DNA from: Solidesulfovibrio fructosivorans JJ]
GTDB lineage: Bacteria; Desulfobacterota; Desulfovibrionia; Desulfovibrionales; Desulfovibrionaceae
DNA length: 37,659 nucleotides
NCBI RefSeq assembly: GCF_000179555.1
Contig: NZ_AECZ01000038.1
Location: 1 to 37,659, forward strand
Reading direction: 5' to 3'
Both the position numbers and the translations under genes were made by a program. The notes beneath the pieces were generated by a model that was not told the DNA's origin, ran no database searches, and saw only the letters and a list, made by a program, of their open reading frames with translations. Every line of letters begins with the position of its first letter. The stretch's first letter is position 1. Shown here in pieces: positions 6,824 through 14,008 of the stretch.

Positions 6824-7789
6824 TTACGCGGGGGGGCGGACTTCGACGCGGTTGCGGCCGCCGCTTTTGGCTTGATAGAGGGCCGCGTCGGAAGCGGCGA
6901 GCAGCGCTTCTGGCTCCATGTCCTTGTTGGGAACGATGCCCGAGATGCCGATGCTGACGGTGATGATTTCCGACACCGGGGAACTGGCGTGTTCGATGGC
7001 CGCCGCGCGCACGTTGCCCCGGATCAGTCCGGCGATGGACAGGGCCCCGGCCAGGTCGGTGCCGGGCAGCAAGGCCACGAACTCCTCGCCGCCGTAGCGG
7101 GCCACGAAATCGCCCGGCCGCTTCAGCGCCGCCTCGATGGCTTCGGCCACTTGCCGCAGGCACAGGTCGCCTTGCAGATGGCCGTAGGTGTCGTTGTAGT
7201 TCTTGAAAAAGTCGATATCGATCATGAGCGCCGAAAGCGGCATGCCTTCACGCCGCGCCCGCAGCCATTCCTTGTGGAAGACGTCCTCGAAGCAACGCCT
7301 ATTGGGCACGCCGGTCAGCCCGTCCTGGTTGGAGAGCTGTTCGAACTTGCGGGTGAGCGCCTCGAGCTCGCGTTCGCGGGCCTTGCGCTGATCCATCTCT
7401 TCCTTGAGCCGCAGGGCCGAGCGGACCCGCGCCCGCAGCTCCATGCTGTTGACGGGCTTGGCCAGAAAATCCATGGCCCCGGCCTCGAAGGCGCGCTCCA
7501 GGCTGCCGGCCTCGTCCTTGACCGTGACGATGATGACGGGAATGTCGCGAAGGCGCGGATCGGCCTTGATCAGCCGGGTGGCGTCGATGCCGTCCATGTC
7601 CGGCATGACCACGTCCATGAGCACGAGGTCCACGTCCGGGGCATCGTACTTGCGGCACCGCTCGTCGAGCAGGGCCAAGGCCTCGCCGGCCGAACCGGCG
7701 CATAACGGCTCGACGTAGCCGGCCCCCTTGAGAATGGTGGACAGCAGCAGGCGGGAAGAGTCGGAGTCGTCCACGATCAGGATGTTCAT
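6824..7789 (-). CDS. Response regulator with GGDEF output (diguanylate cyclase)
   Basis: Two-domain signalling protein of 321 aa. The receiver domain (about residues 1-120) has the acidic pair at D7-D8, phosphoacceptor D59 (LVLMDVVMPDMDG) and the conserved lysine in FLAKP. A coiled linker (residues 125-150, rich in K/R/E) leads to a GGDEF domain with an intact GGEEF active site at 233-237. RPGD at 224-227, five residues earlier, is the RxxD inhibitory site, so product feedback is expected. It should make cyclic di-GMP on phosphorylation. I start at MNILIVDD (7789); an ATG-like start 15 codons upstream adds residues outside the receiver fold. No cognate kinase is adjacent. Confidence 0.95.
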   Translation of the reverse strand: MNILIVDDSDSSRLLLSTILKGAGYVEPLCAGSAGEALALLDERCRKYDAPDVDLVLMDVVMPDMDGIDATRLIKADPRLRDIPVIIVTVKDEAGSLERAFEAGAMDFLAKPVNSMELRARVRSALRLKEEMDQRKARERELEALTRKFEQLSNQDGLTGVPNRRCFEDVFHKEWLRARREGMPLSALMIDIDFFKNYNDTYGHLQGDLCLRQVAEAIEAALKRPGDFVARYGGEEFVALLPGTDLAGALSIAGLIRGNVRAAAIEHASSPVSEIITVSIGISGIVPNKDMEPEALLAASDAALYQAKSGGRNRVEVRPPA

Positions 7790-7962
7790 GCCGATCCCGG
7801 TGCGTGTTGCCTGGCCAAAAAACACACGGCGCACGCCGCGCGGCTATGCCGGAGAGACGCCCGCCGACTGAAGCGGCGCGAACGTCGTGACGTGATCCGG
7901 CAGGCCAAACACAGTACCTGTCACGTTTTGCATCATGCCCCAACAGGAGAAAAAAGCAACCA

Positions 7963-8739
7963 TCAGCCGGCCTGGCCTCCCGCTGCGGCGCGCACGCGGC
8001 CGGCCAGACGCTCCATGGTGTCCCTGTCCGTGAAGTCGAAACGCAACGGCGTGAGCGTGACGTAGCCTTCCGTGAGAATGGCCCGGTCCGTATCGGGCGA
8101 GAGCGCATCGGGGGGAATGACGCCGGTCAGCCAGTAATAGTTCCGGCCGCGGGGGTCCTGGCGGGTGACGTACCAGTCGTTATAGACGGCGGAGGTCGGC
8201 GGGCACAGCCGCAGTCCCTTGACCTCGTCCACCGGGCAGGACGGAAAATTGAGGTTGAGCACGCAACGCGGCGGCGCGACCTCCCAGGGACGGTTGGCCA
8301 GAAAATCGGCCACATAGCGGCCTTGCCCGGTCAGGTTCACCGGGGCGTAGTCGTCATGGGACACGGCCACGGCCGGGTAGCCCATGAGCGCCCCTTCGGT
8401 TGCGGCCGAGACCGTGCCGGAATAGATGATGTCCACCCCGACGTTGGCTCCGGCGTTGATGCCGGAAACGACCACGTCCGGCGGGGCCGGGCACAGGGTC
8501 GTGAGCGCCAGCTTGACGCAGTCGGCCGGCGTGCCGGAAACGCCCAGGCCCTTGAAGCCGTTTTCCGAAAATTCCTTGACCCGAAGCGGCATGGCGATGG
8601 TGATGGCGTGCCCCACCGCCGACTGTTCGGATATGGGCGCGACGACCGTGACCTCATGGCCGGCGGCCACGAGTCCCTTGTAGAGGTCGCGGATGCCGAC
8701 GGCCTGGATGCCGTCGTCGTTTGTCAACAAAATGCGCAT
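7963..8739 (-). CDS. surE: 5'/3'-nucleotidase SurE
   Basis: Metal-dependent nucleoside monophosphatase linked to stationary-phase survival. The 258-aa protein starts MRILLTNDDGIQA with the metal-binding pair D8-D9. It continues with PISEQSAVGHAIT (phosphate-site serines), GTPADCVKLAL, and SGINAGANVGVDIIYSGTVSAA, all diagnostic of SurE. GGAG stands seven bases before the ATG. It diverges from the OB/HD nuclease gene over a 117-bp gap. The usual surE partners (pcm, rpoS) are not in this window. Confidence 0.97.
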   Translation of the reverse strand: MRILLTNDDGIQAVGIRDLYKGLVAAGHEVTVVAPISEQSAVGHAITIAMPLRVKEFSENGFKGLGVSGTPADCVKLALTTLCPAPPDVVVSGINAGANVGVDIIYSGTVSAATEGALMGYPAVAVSHDDYAPVNLTGQGRYVADFLANRPWEVAPPRCVLNLNFPSCPVDEVKGLRLCPPTSAVYNDWYVTRQDPRGRNYYWLTGVIPPDALSPDTDRAILTEGYVTLTPLRFDFTDRDTMERLAGRVRAAAGGQAG

Positions 8740-8856
8740 GGCAACTCCCCCGGAGCGTTTCCCCCGGCCGTGGCACTATGCCCAAGGCAGCCGGGATTGA
8801 CAACCGCCCCGCCGCCGGGCAATTTTCTTTCTTTCCGCAACAGCAACGACACCACC

Positions 8857-9885
8857 GTGACCCAAAAAACACAGTTCATACAGGACCTCGTCCCGGGGCA
8901 GCCCGCCGCAGACGTGTTCCTCCTCGGCGCGGCCCGGCTTGGACAAGCAAAGAACGGCCCCTTCTGGACACTCGTCCTCCAGGACGCTTCCGGCGAGATC
9001 GAAGCCAAGATATGGAGTCCGGCCGCCCAGTCCTACGCCGACCTGGCCGCCGGACAGTTCGCCTTTGTCGAGGGACAGGTCGGAGCCTACCGCGACCGGC
9101 CGCAGGTCAACATCGAGCGGTTGCGGGTGCTCGCGCCCGAGGAATACACCCCGGACCTGGCCCTGTTCGTGCCCTCGAGCGACGAACCGCCCGAAGGGCT
9201 GCTGGAAAAACTCACCGAACTGTGCCGGGCCGAAATATCCCACGCCCCCTGGCGCAAATTCTGCGCCAAGGTCCTGTCCCACCCTGATTTCCGGGACAAG
9301 CTCATCGAAGCGCCGGGCGCGAAAAACGTCCACCACTCCTACCGGGGCGGTCTGCTCGAACATACGCTTTCCGTGGCCCAGCTGGTCCTTTCCATCTGCG
9401 ACCGCTACCCGGCCCTGGACCGCGACACCCTGCTCGCCGCCGCCGTGTGCCACGACCTGGGCAAGGCCTGGGAACTCACTTCCGGCCCGGCCCGGGACTA
9501 CACCGACGCCGGCCGGCTGCTCGGCCATATCGTCATCACCCTGGAACTGGTCGAGCCGCTGCTCAGGAAATCCAACATCGAGCCGGAACTGGCGCTCCAC
9601 TTCAAGCACATCCTGGTGGCCCACCACGGCGAATACGAATACGGCTCGCCCCGGCGGCCCAAGACCGCCGAAGCCTTCGTGCTGCACTTCGCCGACAATA
9701 TCGACGCCAAAATGAACCAGATCTTCGGCACCTTCGAATCCGAGGACCCCGGGCAATGGTCGCCCTACGTGCGCACCCTGGAACGCTACCTCTACAACCC
9801 GCCGCGAACGCCGCGCGAAACCCCGACCAAAAACAACAAGCCCCGGGAAAAGGACGCCCAATGTTTATTACCTTTGAAGGCATAG
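8857..9885 (+). CDS. OB-fold plus HD-domain 3'-5' exoribonuclease, YhaM-like
   Basis: 342-aa protein with an N-terminal OB-fold (about residues 12-95: FLLGAARLG, GPFWTLVLQDASGEIEAKIW) and a C-terminal HD phosphohydrolase domain. The HD domain carries H159/H160, LLEHT (about 167-170), the HD pair H199-D200 (CHDLGKAWEL) and a later KHILVAHHGEYEYG. This layout matches YhaM/CBF1-type 3'-5' exonucleases of Firmicutes; the substrate here is inferred. No ATG exists in the plausible start region, so I chose the GTG at 8857, although no clear ribosome-binding site precedes it. Its end overlaps tmk by 25 bp, indicating translational coupling. Confidence 0.82.
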   Translation: MTQKTQFIQDLVPGQPAADVFLLGAARLGQAKNGPFWTLVLQDASGEIEAKIWSPAAQSYADLAAGQFAFVEGQVGAYRDRPQVNIERLRVLAPEEYTPDLALFVPSSDEPPEGLLEKLTELCRAEISHAPWRKFCAKVLSHPDFRDKLIEAPGAKNVHHSYRGGLLEHTLSVAQLVLSICDRYPALDRDTLLAAAVCHDLGKAWELTSGPARDYTDAGRLLGHIVITLELVEPLLRKSNIEPELALHFKHILVAHHGEYEYGSPRRPKTAEAFVLHFADNIDAKMNQIFGTFESEDPGQWSPYVRTLERYLYNPPRTPRETPTKNNKPREKDAQCLLPLKA

Positions 9886-10496
9886 AAGGCTCGGGCAAGT
9901 CCACCCAGATCACGCTCCTGAAGTCCGCCCTGGAAGCGACCGGCAAGAGCGTCGTCACCACGCGCCAGCCCGGCGGCTGTCCCCTGGGGGAAACGCTGCG
10001 CTCCATCCTGCTCTCCACCCAGACCAAGAACCTGGACCACCGGGCCGAACTGTTCCTCTACCTGGCCGACCGGGCCCAGCACATCGCCGAGGTCATCCGC
10101 CCCGCCCAAAACGCCGGACACATCGTCCTGTGCGACCGGTTCGCCGATTCCACCGTGGTCTACCAGGGCTACGGCCGGGGCCTCGACGTGGCCATGCTCC
10201 ACGAACTCAACGACATCGCTGTGGCCGGCGCCTGGCCCCAGCGCACCATCCTCCTCGACCTCGACCCGGAACAGGGCCTGCGCCGCGCCCTGGCCCGCAA
10301 CCTCAAGACCGGCAACTGCGCCACCGAAGGCCGGTTCGAAGCCGAAGACATCGACTTCCATACCCGCATCCGCGACGGCTACCTGGCCCTGGCCAGCCTG
10401 CACCCCAGACGCTACGCCGTCATCGACGCCACCCCCGACGTCGCCACCGTGGCCAAGGCCGTCTGGGCCGCCGTCTCCAGCCGTATGAGTGAATAG
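9861..10496 (+). CDS. tmk: Thymidylate kinase
   Basis: Phosphorylates dTMP to dTDP for DNA synthesis. The 211-aa protein has the P-loop FEGIEGSGKST at about residues 5-15, CDRFADSTVVYQGYGRG near residue 93 (the DR motif and substrate pocket) and a lid region around residue 150. The dTMP-binding motif, usually REPGGT, reads RQPGGC here (residues 36-41). The start ATG at 9861 lies inside the 3' end of the nuclease gene in another frame. A composite hairpin repeat begins 14 bases after the stop codon. Confidence 0.96.
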   Translation: MFITFEGIEGSGKSTQITLLKSALEATGKSVVTTRQPGGCPLGETLRSILLSTQTKNLDHRAELFLYLADRAQHIAEVIRPAQNAGHIVLCDRFADSTVVYQGYGRGLDVAMLHELNDIAVAGAWPQRTILLDLDPEQGLRRALARNLKTGNCATEGRFEAEDIDFHTRIRDGYLALASLHPRRYAVIDATPDVATVAKAVWAAVSSRMSE

Positions 10497-10510
10497 GTTT
10501 AAGAAAGGAA

Positions 10511-10658
10511 CCGGGGGGAAACCTTTCTTGCAGAAAGGTTTCCCCCCGGGCCCCCCTTCCAAAGACTCTTAACGATAACAGCTTGTCACCGTTAGAAGTT
10601 TTTGGGAGAGGAGAGCGCGAGAGGGGAACCCTTTTTTCAAAAAGGGTTCCCCTCTCGC
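10511..10658. repeat. Composite three-part hairpin repeat, forward orientation
   Basis: First part: a perfect 18-bp stem, 10511-10528 with 10532-10549 (CCGGGGGGAAACCTTTCT, loop TGC). Second: an imperfect dyad around TTAACGATAACAGC...CACCGTTAG (about 10558-10605). Third: a perfect 20-bp stem, 10617-10636 with 10639-10658 (GCGAGAGGGGAACCCTTTTT). It closes tmk and would act as a terminator in either direction. Confidence 0.92.
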
Positions 10659-10688
10659 ATTTTCCTTCCTCTTCCCACAAGGTGCTTA

Positions 10689-10737
10689 AGGCACGAACGA
10701 GTGCCTGATTGCGCGCGGGGAAAGCGGACCGTAAGAA
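10689..10737 (+). promoter_or_regulatory. Candidate promoter with overlapping dyad for the flavoprotein gene
   Basis: TTGCGC (10709-10714), 17 bases, then TAAGAA (10732-10737). Just upstream is a perfect dyad AGGCAC-N6-GTGCCT at 10689-10706, placed where a regulator could touch the -35. The -10 is weak. Confidence 0.35.
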
Positions 10738-10771
10738 TAGGGAATCTCCCGGTACAACATTGGAGGTTCCC

Positions 10772-11425
10772 ATGAACATTCTGGCCATAAACGGCAGCCC
10801 GCGCAAGAAATGGAACACCGCCACCCTGCTTGAAAACGCCCTCGAGGGGGCCAGGGAAGGCGGCGCGGATACCAAGCTCGTCCACCTGTACGAGCTGGAC
10901 TACAAGGGCTGCATCAGCTGCTTCGAGTGCAAGAAGATCGGCGGCAAGAACTACGGGCGCTGCGCGGTGAAGGACGGCCTGACGCCGCTTCTCGAGGAAG
11001 CCTGGCAAGCCGACGCGCTCATCTGCGGTACGCCGATCTATTTCGGCGCGGAAACCGGCATGATGCGGTCGTTTTTCGAGCGCCTGACCTTCCCCTACCT
11101 GACCTACACCCCGGGCTACGCGTCACTTTCCACGCGCAAGATCCCGACGGCCCTCGTGTACACAATGAACGTCCCCGAGGAAGAGATACCCAAGTGGGGC
11201 TACGACATCTTCATGAAGCGCATGCGCGGGTTGATGGCCCACACCTTCGGGGCCTGCGAGCTGTTTTGCTGCACGGACACCTATCAATTCTCGGACTATT
11301 CCAAATACCTGTCCACGGTCTGGGACGCGGCGGCCAAGGCCAAACGGCACGAGGAAGTCTTTCCCAAGGACTGCGAAAAAGCCCGCGAACTCGGACGGCG
11401 GTTGGCCCAGGGGTTGCCCGCCTAG
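10772..11425 (+). CDS. Flavodoxin-family NAD(P)H-dependent oxidoreductase
   Basis: 217-aa protein of the NADPH-dependent FMN reductase/flavodoxin-like fold family. The N-terminus MNILAINGSPRKKWNTATLL contains the FMN phosphate loop (GSPR...NT). CISCFECKKI at about residues 48-57 carries paired cysteines typical of the iron-sulfur-flavoprotein-like subgroup, but the compact 4Fe-4S spacing is not complete. TPIYFGAETGMMRSFFERL is the usual flavin-contact helix. TGGAGG lies six bases before the ATG at 10772. The electron partner and substrate are unknown. It is flanked on both sides by composite repeats. Confidence 0.85.
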   Translation: MNILAINGSPRKKWNTATLLENALEGAREGGADTKLVHLYELDYKGCISCFECKKIGGKNYGRCAVKDGLTPLLEEAWQADALICGTPIYFGAETGMMRSFFERLTFPYLTYTPGYASLSTRKIPTALVYTMNVPEEEIPKWGYDIFMKRMRGLMAHTFGACELFCCTDTYQFSDYSKYLSTVWDAAAKAKRHEEVFPKDCEKARELGRRLAQGLPA

Positions 11426-11456
11426 GGCCTCGACGCCTTAAGAGTGAAAGAGAGAA

Positions 11457-11605
11457 CCGGGGGGAAACCTTTCTTGCAGAAAGGTTCTCCCCCCGGACCC
11501 CCTTTCCAAAGACTTTTAACGATAACAGCTTGTCACCGTTAAAAGTCTTTGGGAGGGGAGAGCGCGAGAGGGGGACCTTTTTTTCAAAAAAGGTCCCCCT
11601 CTCGC
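11457..11605. repeat. Composite three-part hairpin repeat, forward orientation
   Basis: Same plan as at 10511. The first hairpin is at 11457-11496 with a one-base imperfection. The middle dyad is perfect over 16 bp (11506-11521 with 11537-11552, CCAAAGACTTTTAACG). The last hairpin has 20-bp perfect arms (11564-11583 with 11586-11605). It separates the flavoprotein gene from the convergent end of the psp operon. Confidence 0.93.
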
Positions 11606-11617
11606 ATCTCTTCCTTT

Positions 11618-12004
11618 TCAGGAACGGCGCAGGCGGCGGTCAAAGTCGAACTCCCGCGAGGTGACGTGGTCTTCGAGACGCCGGATGCGCTTATCCAGCC
11701 GGTCGAAGCGGCGCTTGACCCGGGCCAGGGCATGGGTGCGCGACGAGACGTAGTCGTCGTAAAAAGCCCGTTCCTCGTCGGAGTCAGGAGGCAGCACGGG
11801 CTCGGGCTTGATGACGAAACCGGCGATCAGGTAGGCCCCGACCATGGGCCACACGCCCGTGAAAAAGGTCAGGATAACGATAAAAACCCGCATCCAGAAG
11901 ACCGGCACGTCCAGAAAACGGGCCAGCCCCTTGCACACGCCAAGGAACATGCCGGAGCGGGAGCGGTAGAGCTGGCTTAAGCGCAACTGGCTGTAATGCC
12001 TCAT
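11618..12004 (-). CDS. pspC: PspC-domain inner-membrane protein (second pair, canonical)
   Basis: Membrane sensor/effector of the phage-shock response that with PspB relieves PspA inhibition of PspF. The PspC domain is canonical: YRSRSGMFLGVCKGLARFLDVP followed by a membrane hairpin (about residues 30-68: VFWMRVFIVILTFFTGVWPMVGAYLIAGFVI). The cytoplasmic tail has a heptad-rich helix ending RRLEDHVTSREFDFDRRL. A similar VTS...F...R ending is known from enterobacterial PspC. The ATG overlaps the upstream pspB stop (ATGA). It is the last gene of the operon, at 128 aa near the usual length. The tail matches the divergent paralogue at 12375-12806. Confidence 0.93.
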   Translation of the reverse strand: MRHYSQLRLSQLYRSRSGMFLGVCKGLARFLDVPVFWMRVFIVILTFFTGVWPMVGAYLIAGFVIKPEPVLPPDSDEERAFYDDYVSSRTHALARVKRRFDRLDKRIRRLEDHVTSREFDFDRRLRRS

Positions 12005-12249
12005 TGTCCGTCCTCCCTGCCGCGCCCCGGATCGAGCACCAGGGCTTCGAGGTTTTCCACGCGGTCTTCCAGCCGGGACAGACTGCGGTGGATTTCCTGG
12101 AGCAATTGCGCCTCCTCGGCATCATTGCCCCGGGGCTTGGGCGCGCCCGGGCGGACCAGCCGGATGCCGAGCAGGAAAATGGTCCCCAGGATCACCAACC
12201 CGACCACCGTGGCTCCGGCCATGACCAATGCCGTAATCAGTCCCATCAT
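12001..12249 (-). CDS. pspB: PspB-like membrane protein (second copy)
   Basis: Small (82 aa) PspB-type protein: one N-terminal membrane helix (about residues 3-30, LITALVMAGATVVGLVILGTIFLLGI), a basic spacer, then an amphipathic coiled coil with LSRLEDRVENLEALV at about residues 57-71. In characterised systems PspB works with PspC to sense inner-membrane stress. The same LSRLEDRV-NLE motif occurs in the paralogue at 12803-13057. It overlaps the downstream pspC by four bases, and a 125-bp gap with a hairpin repeat separates it from the preceding pspC paralogue. Confidence 0.85.
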   Translation of the reverse strand: MMGLITALVMAGATVVGLVILGTIFLLGIRLVRPGAPKPRGNDAEEAQLLQEIHRSLSRLEDRVENLEALVLDPGRGREDGQ

Positions 12250-12305
12250 TTTCGTTTCCTTATTGCCCTTCTTACCGGCAAGGCTTCCACATTCCCCCGC
12301 GCCCC

Positions 12306-12370
12306 CGTGAAAGTTTTTCGGGGAGGGGGTCCGGGGGAGGGACCTTTTTTCAAAAAGGTCCCTCCCCCGG
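12306..12370. repeat. Hairpin repeat inside the psp operon
   Basis: A perfect 19-bp stem (12331-12349 with 12352-12370, CCGGGGGAGGGACCTTTTT) follows the family leader GAAAGTTTTT. It lies between the two pspB-pspC pairs and may lower read-through to the second pair or stabilise the upstream message. Confidence 0.9.
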
Positions 12371-12374
12371 CATC

Positions 12375-12806
12375 CTACTTCCTCCCCCCGGTCTCGCCGA
12401 GGCGGCGGTCGAAGTCGAATTCCTTGGAGGTCACGTGGGATTCCAGGCGGCCGATGCGCGCCTCGAGATCCTGGGCCCGGTCGCGCACGGTACGGGCCTG
12501 CGCGTCCAGCCGGACGCCGGTGACGTCGATGGTGCGCGGCTCGGCCGCGTATTGCGGTTCAGGGCGAAGGAGCAGCGCGCAGGCCAGATAGATGATCAGC
12601 GCCGGCCAGCCCACGGTGAGAAAGAGCACCACGAAAAAGGCCAGCACCACCCAGGTCGGCAGCCCGAGCCAGCCGGCGAGCCAGGCGAAGCCGCCGCTGA
12701 AAAGGCCTTCGCGGCGGGGACGGCCGCCCCGGTCGAAGCCTGGGCGGGGAGGGCTTACGATGCGGCGGCTGTCCCGCCGTCCGCTACAGCAACCACGGTT
12801 TCTCAT
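12375..12806 (-). CDS. Divergent PspC-like membrane protein (first pair)
   Basis: 143-aa paralogue of the PspC at 11618-12004. The N-terminus is Arg/Gly-rich (CCSGRRDSRR, RPRREGLFSGG). The membrane region (about residues 40-82: FAWLAGWLGLP...LTVGWPALIIYLACALLLRPEP) keeps the PspC topology and the closing RPEP, but lacks the canonical R-x-x-x-x-x-x-x-G-V-C-x-G start. The coiled-coil tail ends RLESHVTSKEFDFDRRL, almost identical to the other copy. The start overlaps the preceding pspB stop by four bases. It may be a specialised stress sensor; a role different from canonical PspC is inference. Confidence 0.8.
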   Translation of the reverse strand: MRNRGCCSGRRDSRRIVSPPRPGFDRGGRPRREGLFSGGFAWLAGWLGLPTWVVLAFFVVLFLTVGWPALIIYLACALLLRPEPQYAAEPRTIDVTGVRLDAQARTVRDRAQDLEARIGRLESHVTSKEFDFDRRLGETGGRK

Positions 12807-13057
12807 GACTTGCCTCGCTTGTCCGCGTCCCGTTCCATCAGGGTCTCCAGATTGCGGACCCGGTCTTCCAGCCGCGACAGGGTGGATTGGACCTCTTCCA
12901 GCAGGGCCACGGCCTCGGTGTCGGCATCGCGTCCGGCCCGCTCCACCCGGTCACGGCGACGGCGCAGGGCGGCGATGGCCGCGATGACCACCACGATGAG
13001 CAGGATTTGCCAGAGGAAATGGCCGCCCCCGTAAAAAAATGCATGATGCCCGTACAC
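12803..13057 (-). CDS. PspB-like membrane protein (first copy)
   Basis: 84-aa PspB-type protein: a glycine/aromatic start (YGHHAFFYGGG), one membrane helix (FLWQILLIVVVIAAIAAL), a basic stop-transfer (RRRRDRV) and a coiled coil with LSRLEDRVRNLETL. I chose the GTG at 13055-13057 because GGAG stands five bases upstream and the membrane helix then starts near residue 13. An in-frame start at 13132 would add 25 charged residues without a ribosome-binding site. It is 198 bp downstream of pspA with a hairpin repeat between, and overlaps the next gene by four bases. Confidence 0.8.
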   Translation of the reverse strand: MYGHHAFFYGGGHFLWQILLIVVVIAAIAALRRRRDRVERAGRDADTEAVALLEEVQSTLSRLEDRVRNLETLMERDADKRGKS

Positions 13058-13165
13058 ATTTTCTCCTTCATGCGCCGGCAACGCCCGCCGGCTGTATCGT
13101 CCCAGGCTGACCTTCCCTTTCCCCCCCGTCAAGAGGTCCGGGCGACATCACGTTCCCGAACCCCC

Positions 13166-13236
13166 TTTGAAAGTTTTTGAAGGGGGGTCCGGGGGGGAAA
13201 CTTTTTGAAAAAAGTTTCCCCCCGGCCGCCGGAGGC
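13166..13236. repeat. Hairpin repeat between pspA and the first pspB
   Basis: Leader GAAAGTTTTTGAAGG, then a stem of about 17 bp (13189-13206 with 13208-13225, one bulged G) and the tail GGCCGCCGGAGGC (13224-13236). It lies just past the pspA stop. It could cause partial termination, giving more pspA than pspBC message. Confidence 0.9.
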
Positions 13237-13255
13237 ATTCCATCTCCCCCCTTCC

Positions 13256-13936
13256 CTATTCGGCCCGGCGGGCCTTGATACGGGCCAGTTCCTGTTCCAC
13301 TTCGTCGTCGGCGGCCAGGCGGTCGAAGCGCGCTTCCAGGGATTCGCCTTCGGCCGGGCGGCGGGTGACGCCGGGCGAACCGGCCAGCTCGGCCTCGGCC
13401 TCCATGCGTTCGATGCGGTTTTCGAATTCCTCGAAGCGCAGCAGGGCCTCGGCGGAATCGGCCCGGGAGATGTCCTCACGCACGCGCTTCTTGCCGGTGG
13501 CCCGCAGATGGCGGTGGAGAAGCGTGCGCTGGCGTTCCTTGGCCGAGGCGAGCTTTTCCTCGAGCCGGCCGATGTCCTCGCGGTAGGCGTCGACCATGCC
13601 GGCGATGGCGGCCTGCTCTTCGGCCAGGGTCGCGGCCCGGCCTTCCAGGGCGCGCTTTTCCATCAGCGCCTCACGGGCCATGTCCTCGCGGCCCTTGTCC
13701 ACGGCCAGCTCGGCCTTCTCTCCCCAGCGGGCGGCGCGTTCCCGCACGGCGTCCAAGCCACGCCCGGACTTGGCGGCCTGGGCCATGGTGCGGGCGCAAT
13801 CGGCCTTGAGCTCGACGAGGGTTTCCTCCATTTCCTGGATCATGAGCCGGATGAGCTTTTCCGGGTCTTCGGCCTTGTCGAGCATGGCGTTGATGTTGGA
13901 ATTGATGATATCCTTGAAGCGACTGAAAATACCCAT
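13256..13936 (-). CDS. pspA: Phage shock protein A (ESCRT-III-like membrane remodeller)
   Basis: Peripheral inner-membrane protein that repairs membrane damage and, when unstressed, binds and inhibits PspF. The 226-aa sequence begins MGIFSRFKDIINSNINAMLDKAEDPEKLIRLMIQEME, the diagnostic amphipathic helix plus first helix. Long coiled-coil helices follow to about residue 190 and a charged C-terminal helix ends the protein. Length is normal. GGAGG lies six bases before the ATG. It is the first gene of the leftward psp operon, read from a near-perfect sigma-54 promoter at 13982-13996 and divergent from pspF. Confidence 0.97.
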   Translation of the reverse strand: MGIFSRFKDIINSNINAMLDKAEDPEKLIRLMIQEMEETLVELKADCARTMAQAAKSGRGLDAVRERAARWGEKAELAVDKGREDMAREALMEKRALEGRAATLAEEQAAIAGMVDAYREDIGRLEEKLASAKERQRTLLHRHLRATGKKRVREDISRADSAEALLRFEEFENRIERMEAEAELAGSPGVTRRPAEGESLEARFDRLAADDEVEQELARIKARRAE

Positions 13937-13950
13937 GGCATACCTCCGGT

Positions 13951-13966
13951 GCGCGAAATGTCGCGC
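13951..13966 (-). promoter_or_regulatory. Stem-loop at the predicted 5' end of pspA mRNA
   Basis: Six-base arms (13951-13956 and 13961-13966, GCGCGA with TCGCGC) and a four-base loop lie within about 20 bases of the inferred +1 (near 13970) and just before the ribosome-binding site. It may stabilise the message or gate translation. Confidence 0.5.
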
Positions 13967-13981
13967 GACGTTTTTCCATAG

Positions 13982-13996
13982 GCAAGGGCCGTGCCA
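13982..13996 (-). promoter_or_regulatory. Sigma-54 promoter of the psp operon
   Basis: On the minus strand TGGCAC (13996-13991), five bases, then TTGC (13985-13982). This is an exact match to the -24/-12 core with correct spacing, giving +1 near 13970 and a leader of about 34 bases to pspA. The divergent neighbour encodes the expected enhancer-binding activator. Confidence 0.92.
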
Positions 13997-14008
13997 GAGC
14001 TGGTGTGC

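Noticed and set aside
10511-11605. Repeated hairpins considered as a CRISPR array
   Set aside because: Spacing is irregular, there are no unique spacers of constant length, the copies sit singly between genes, and no cas genes are present.
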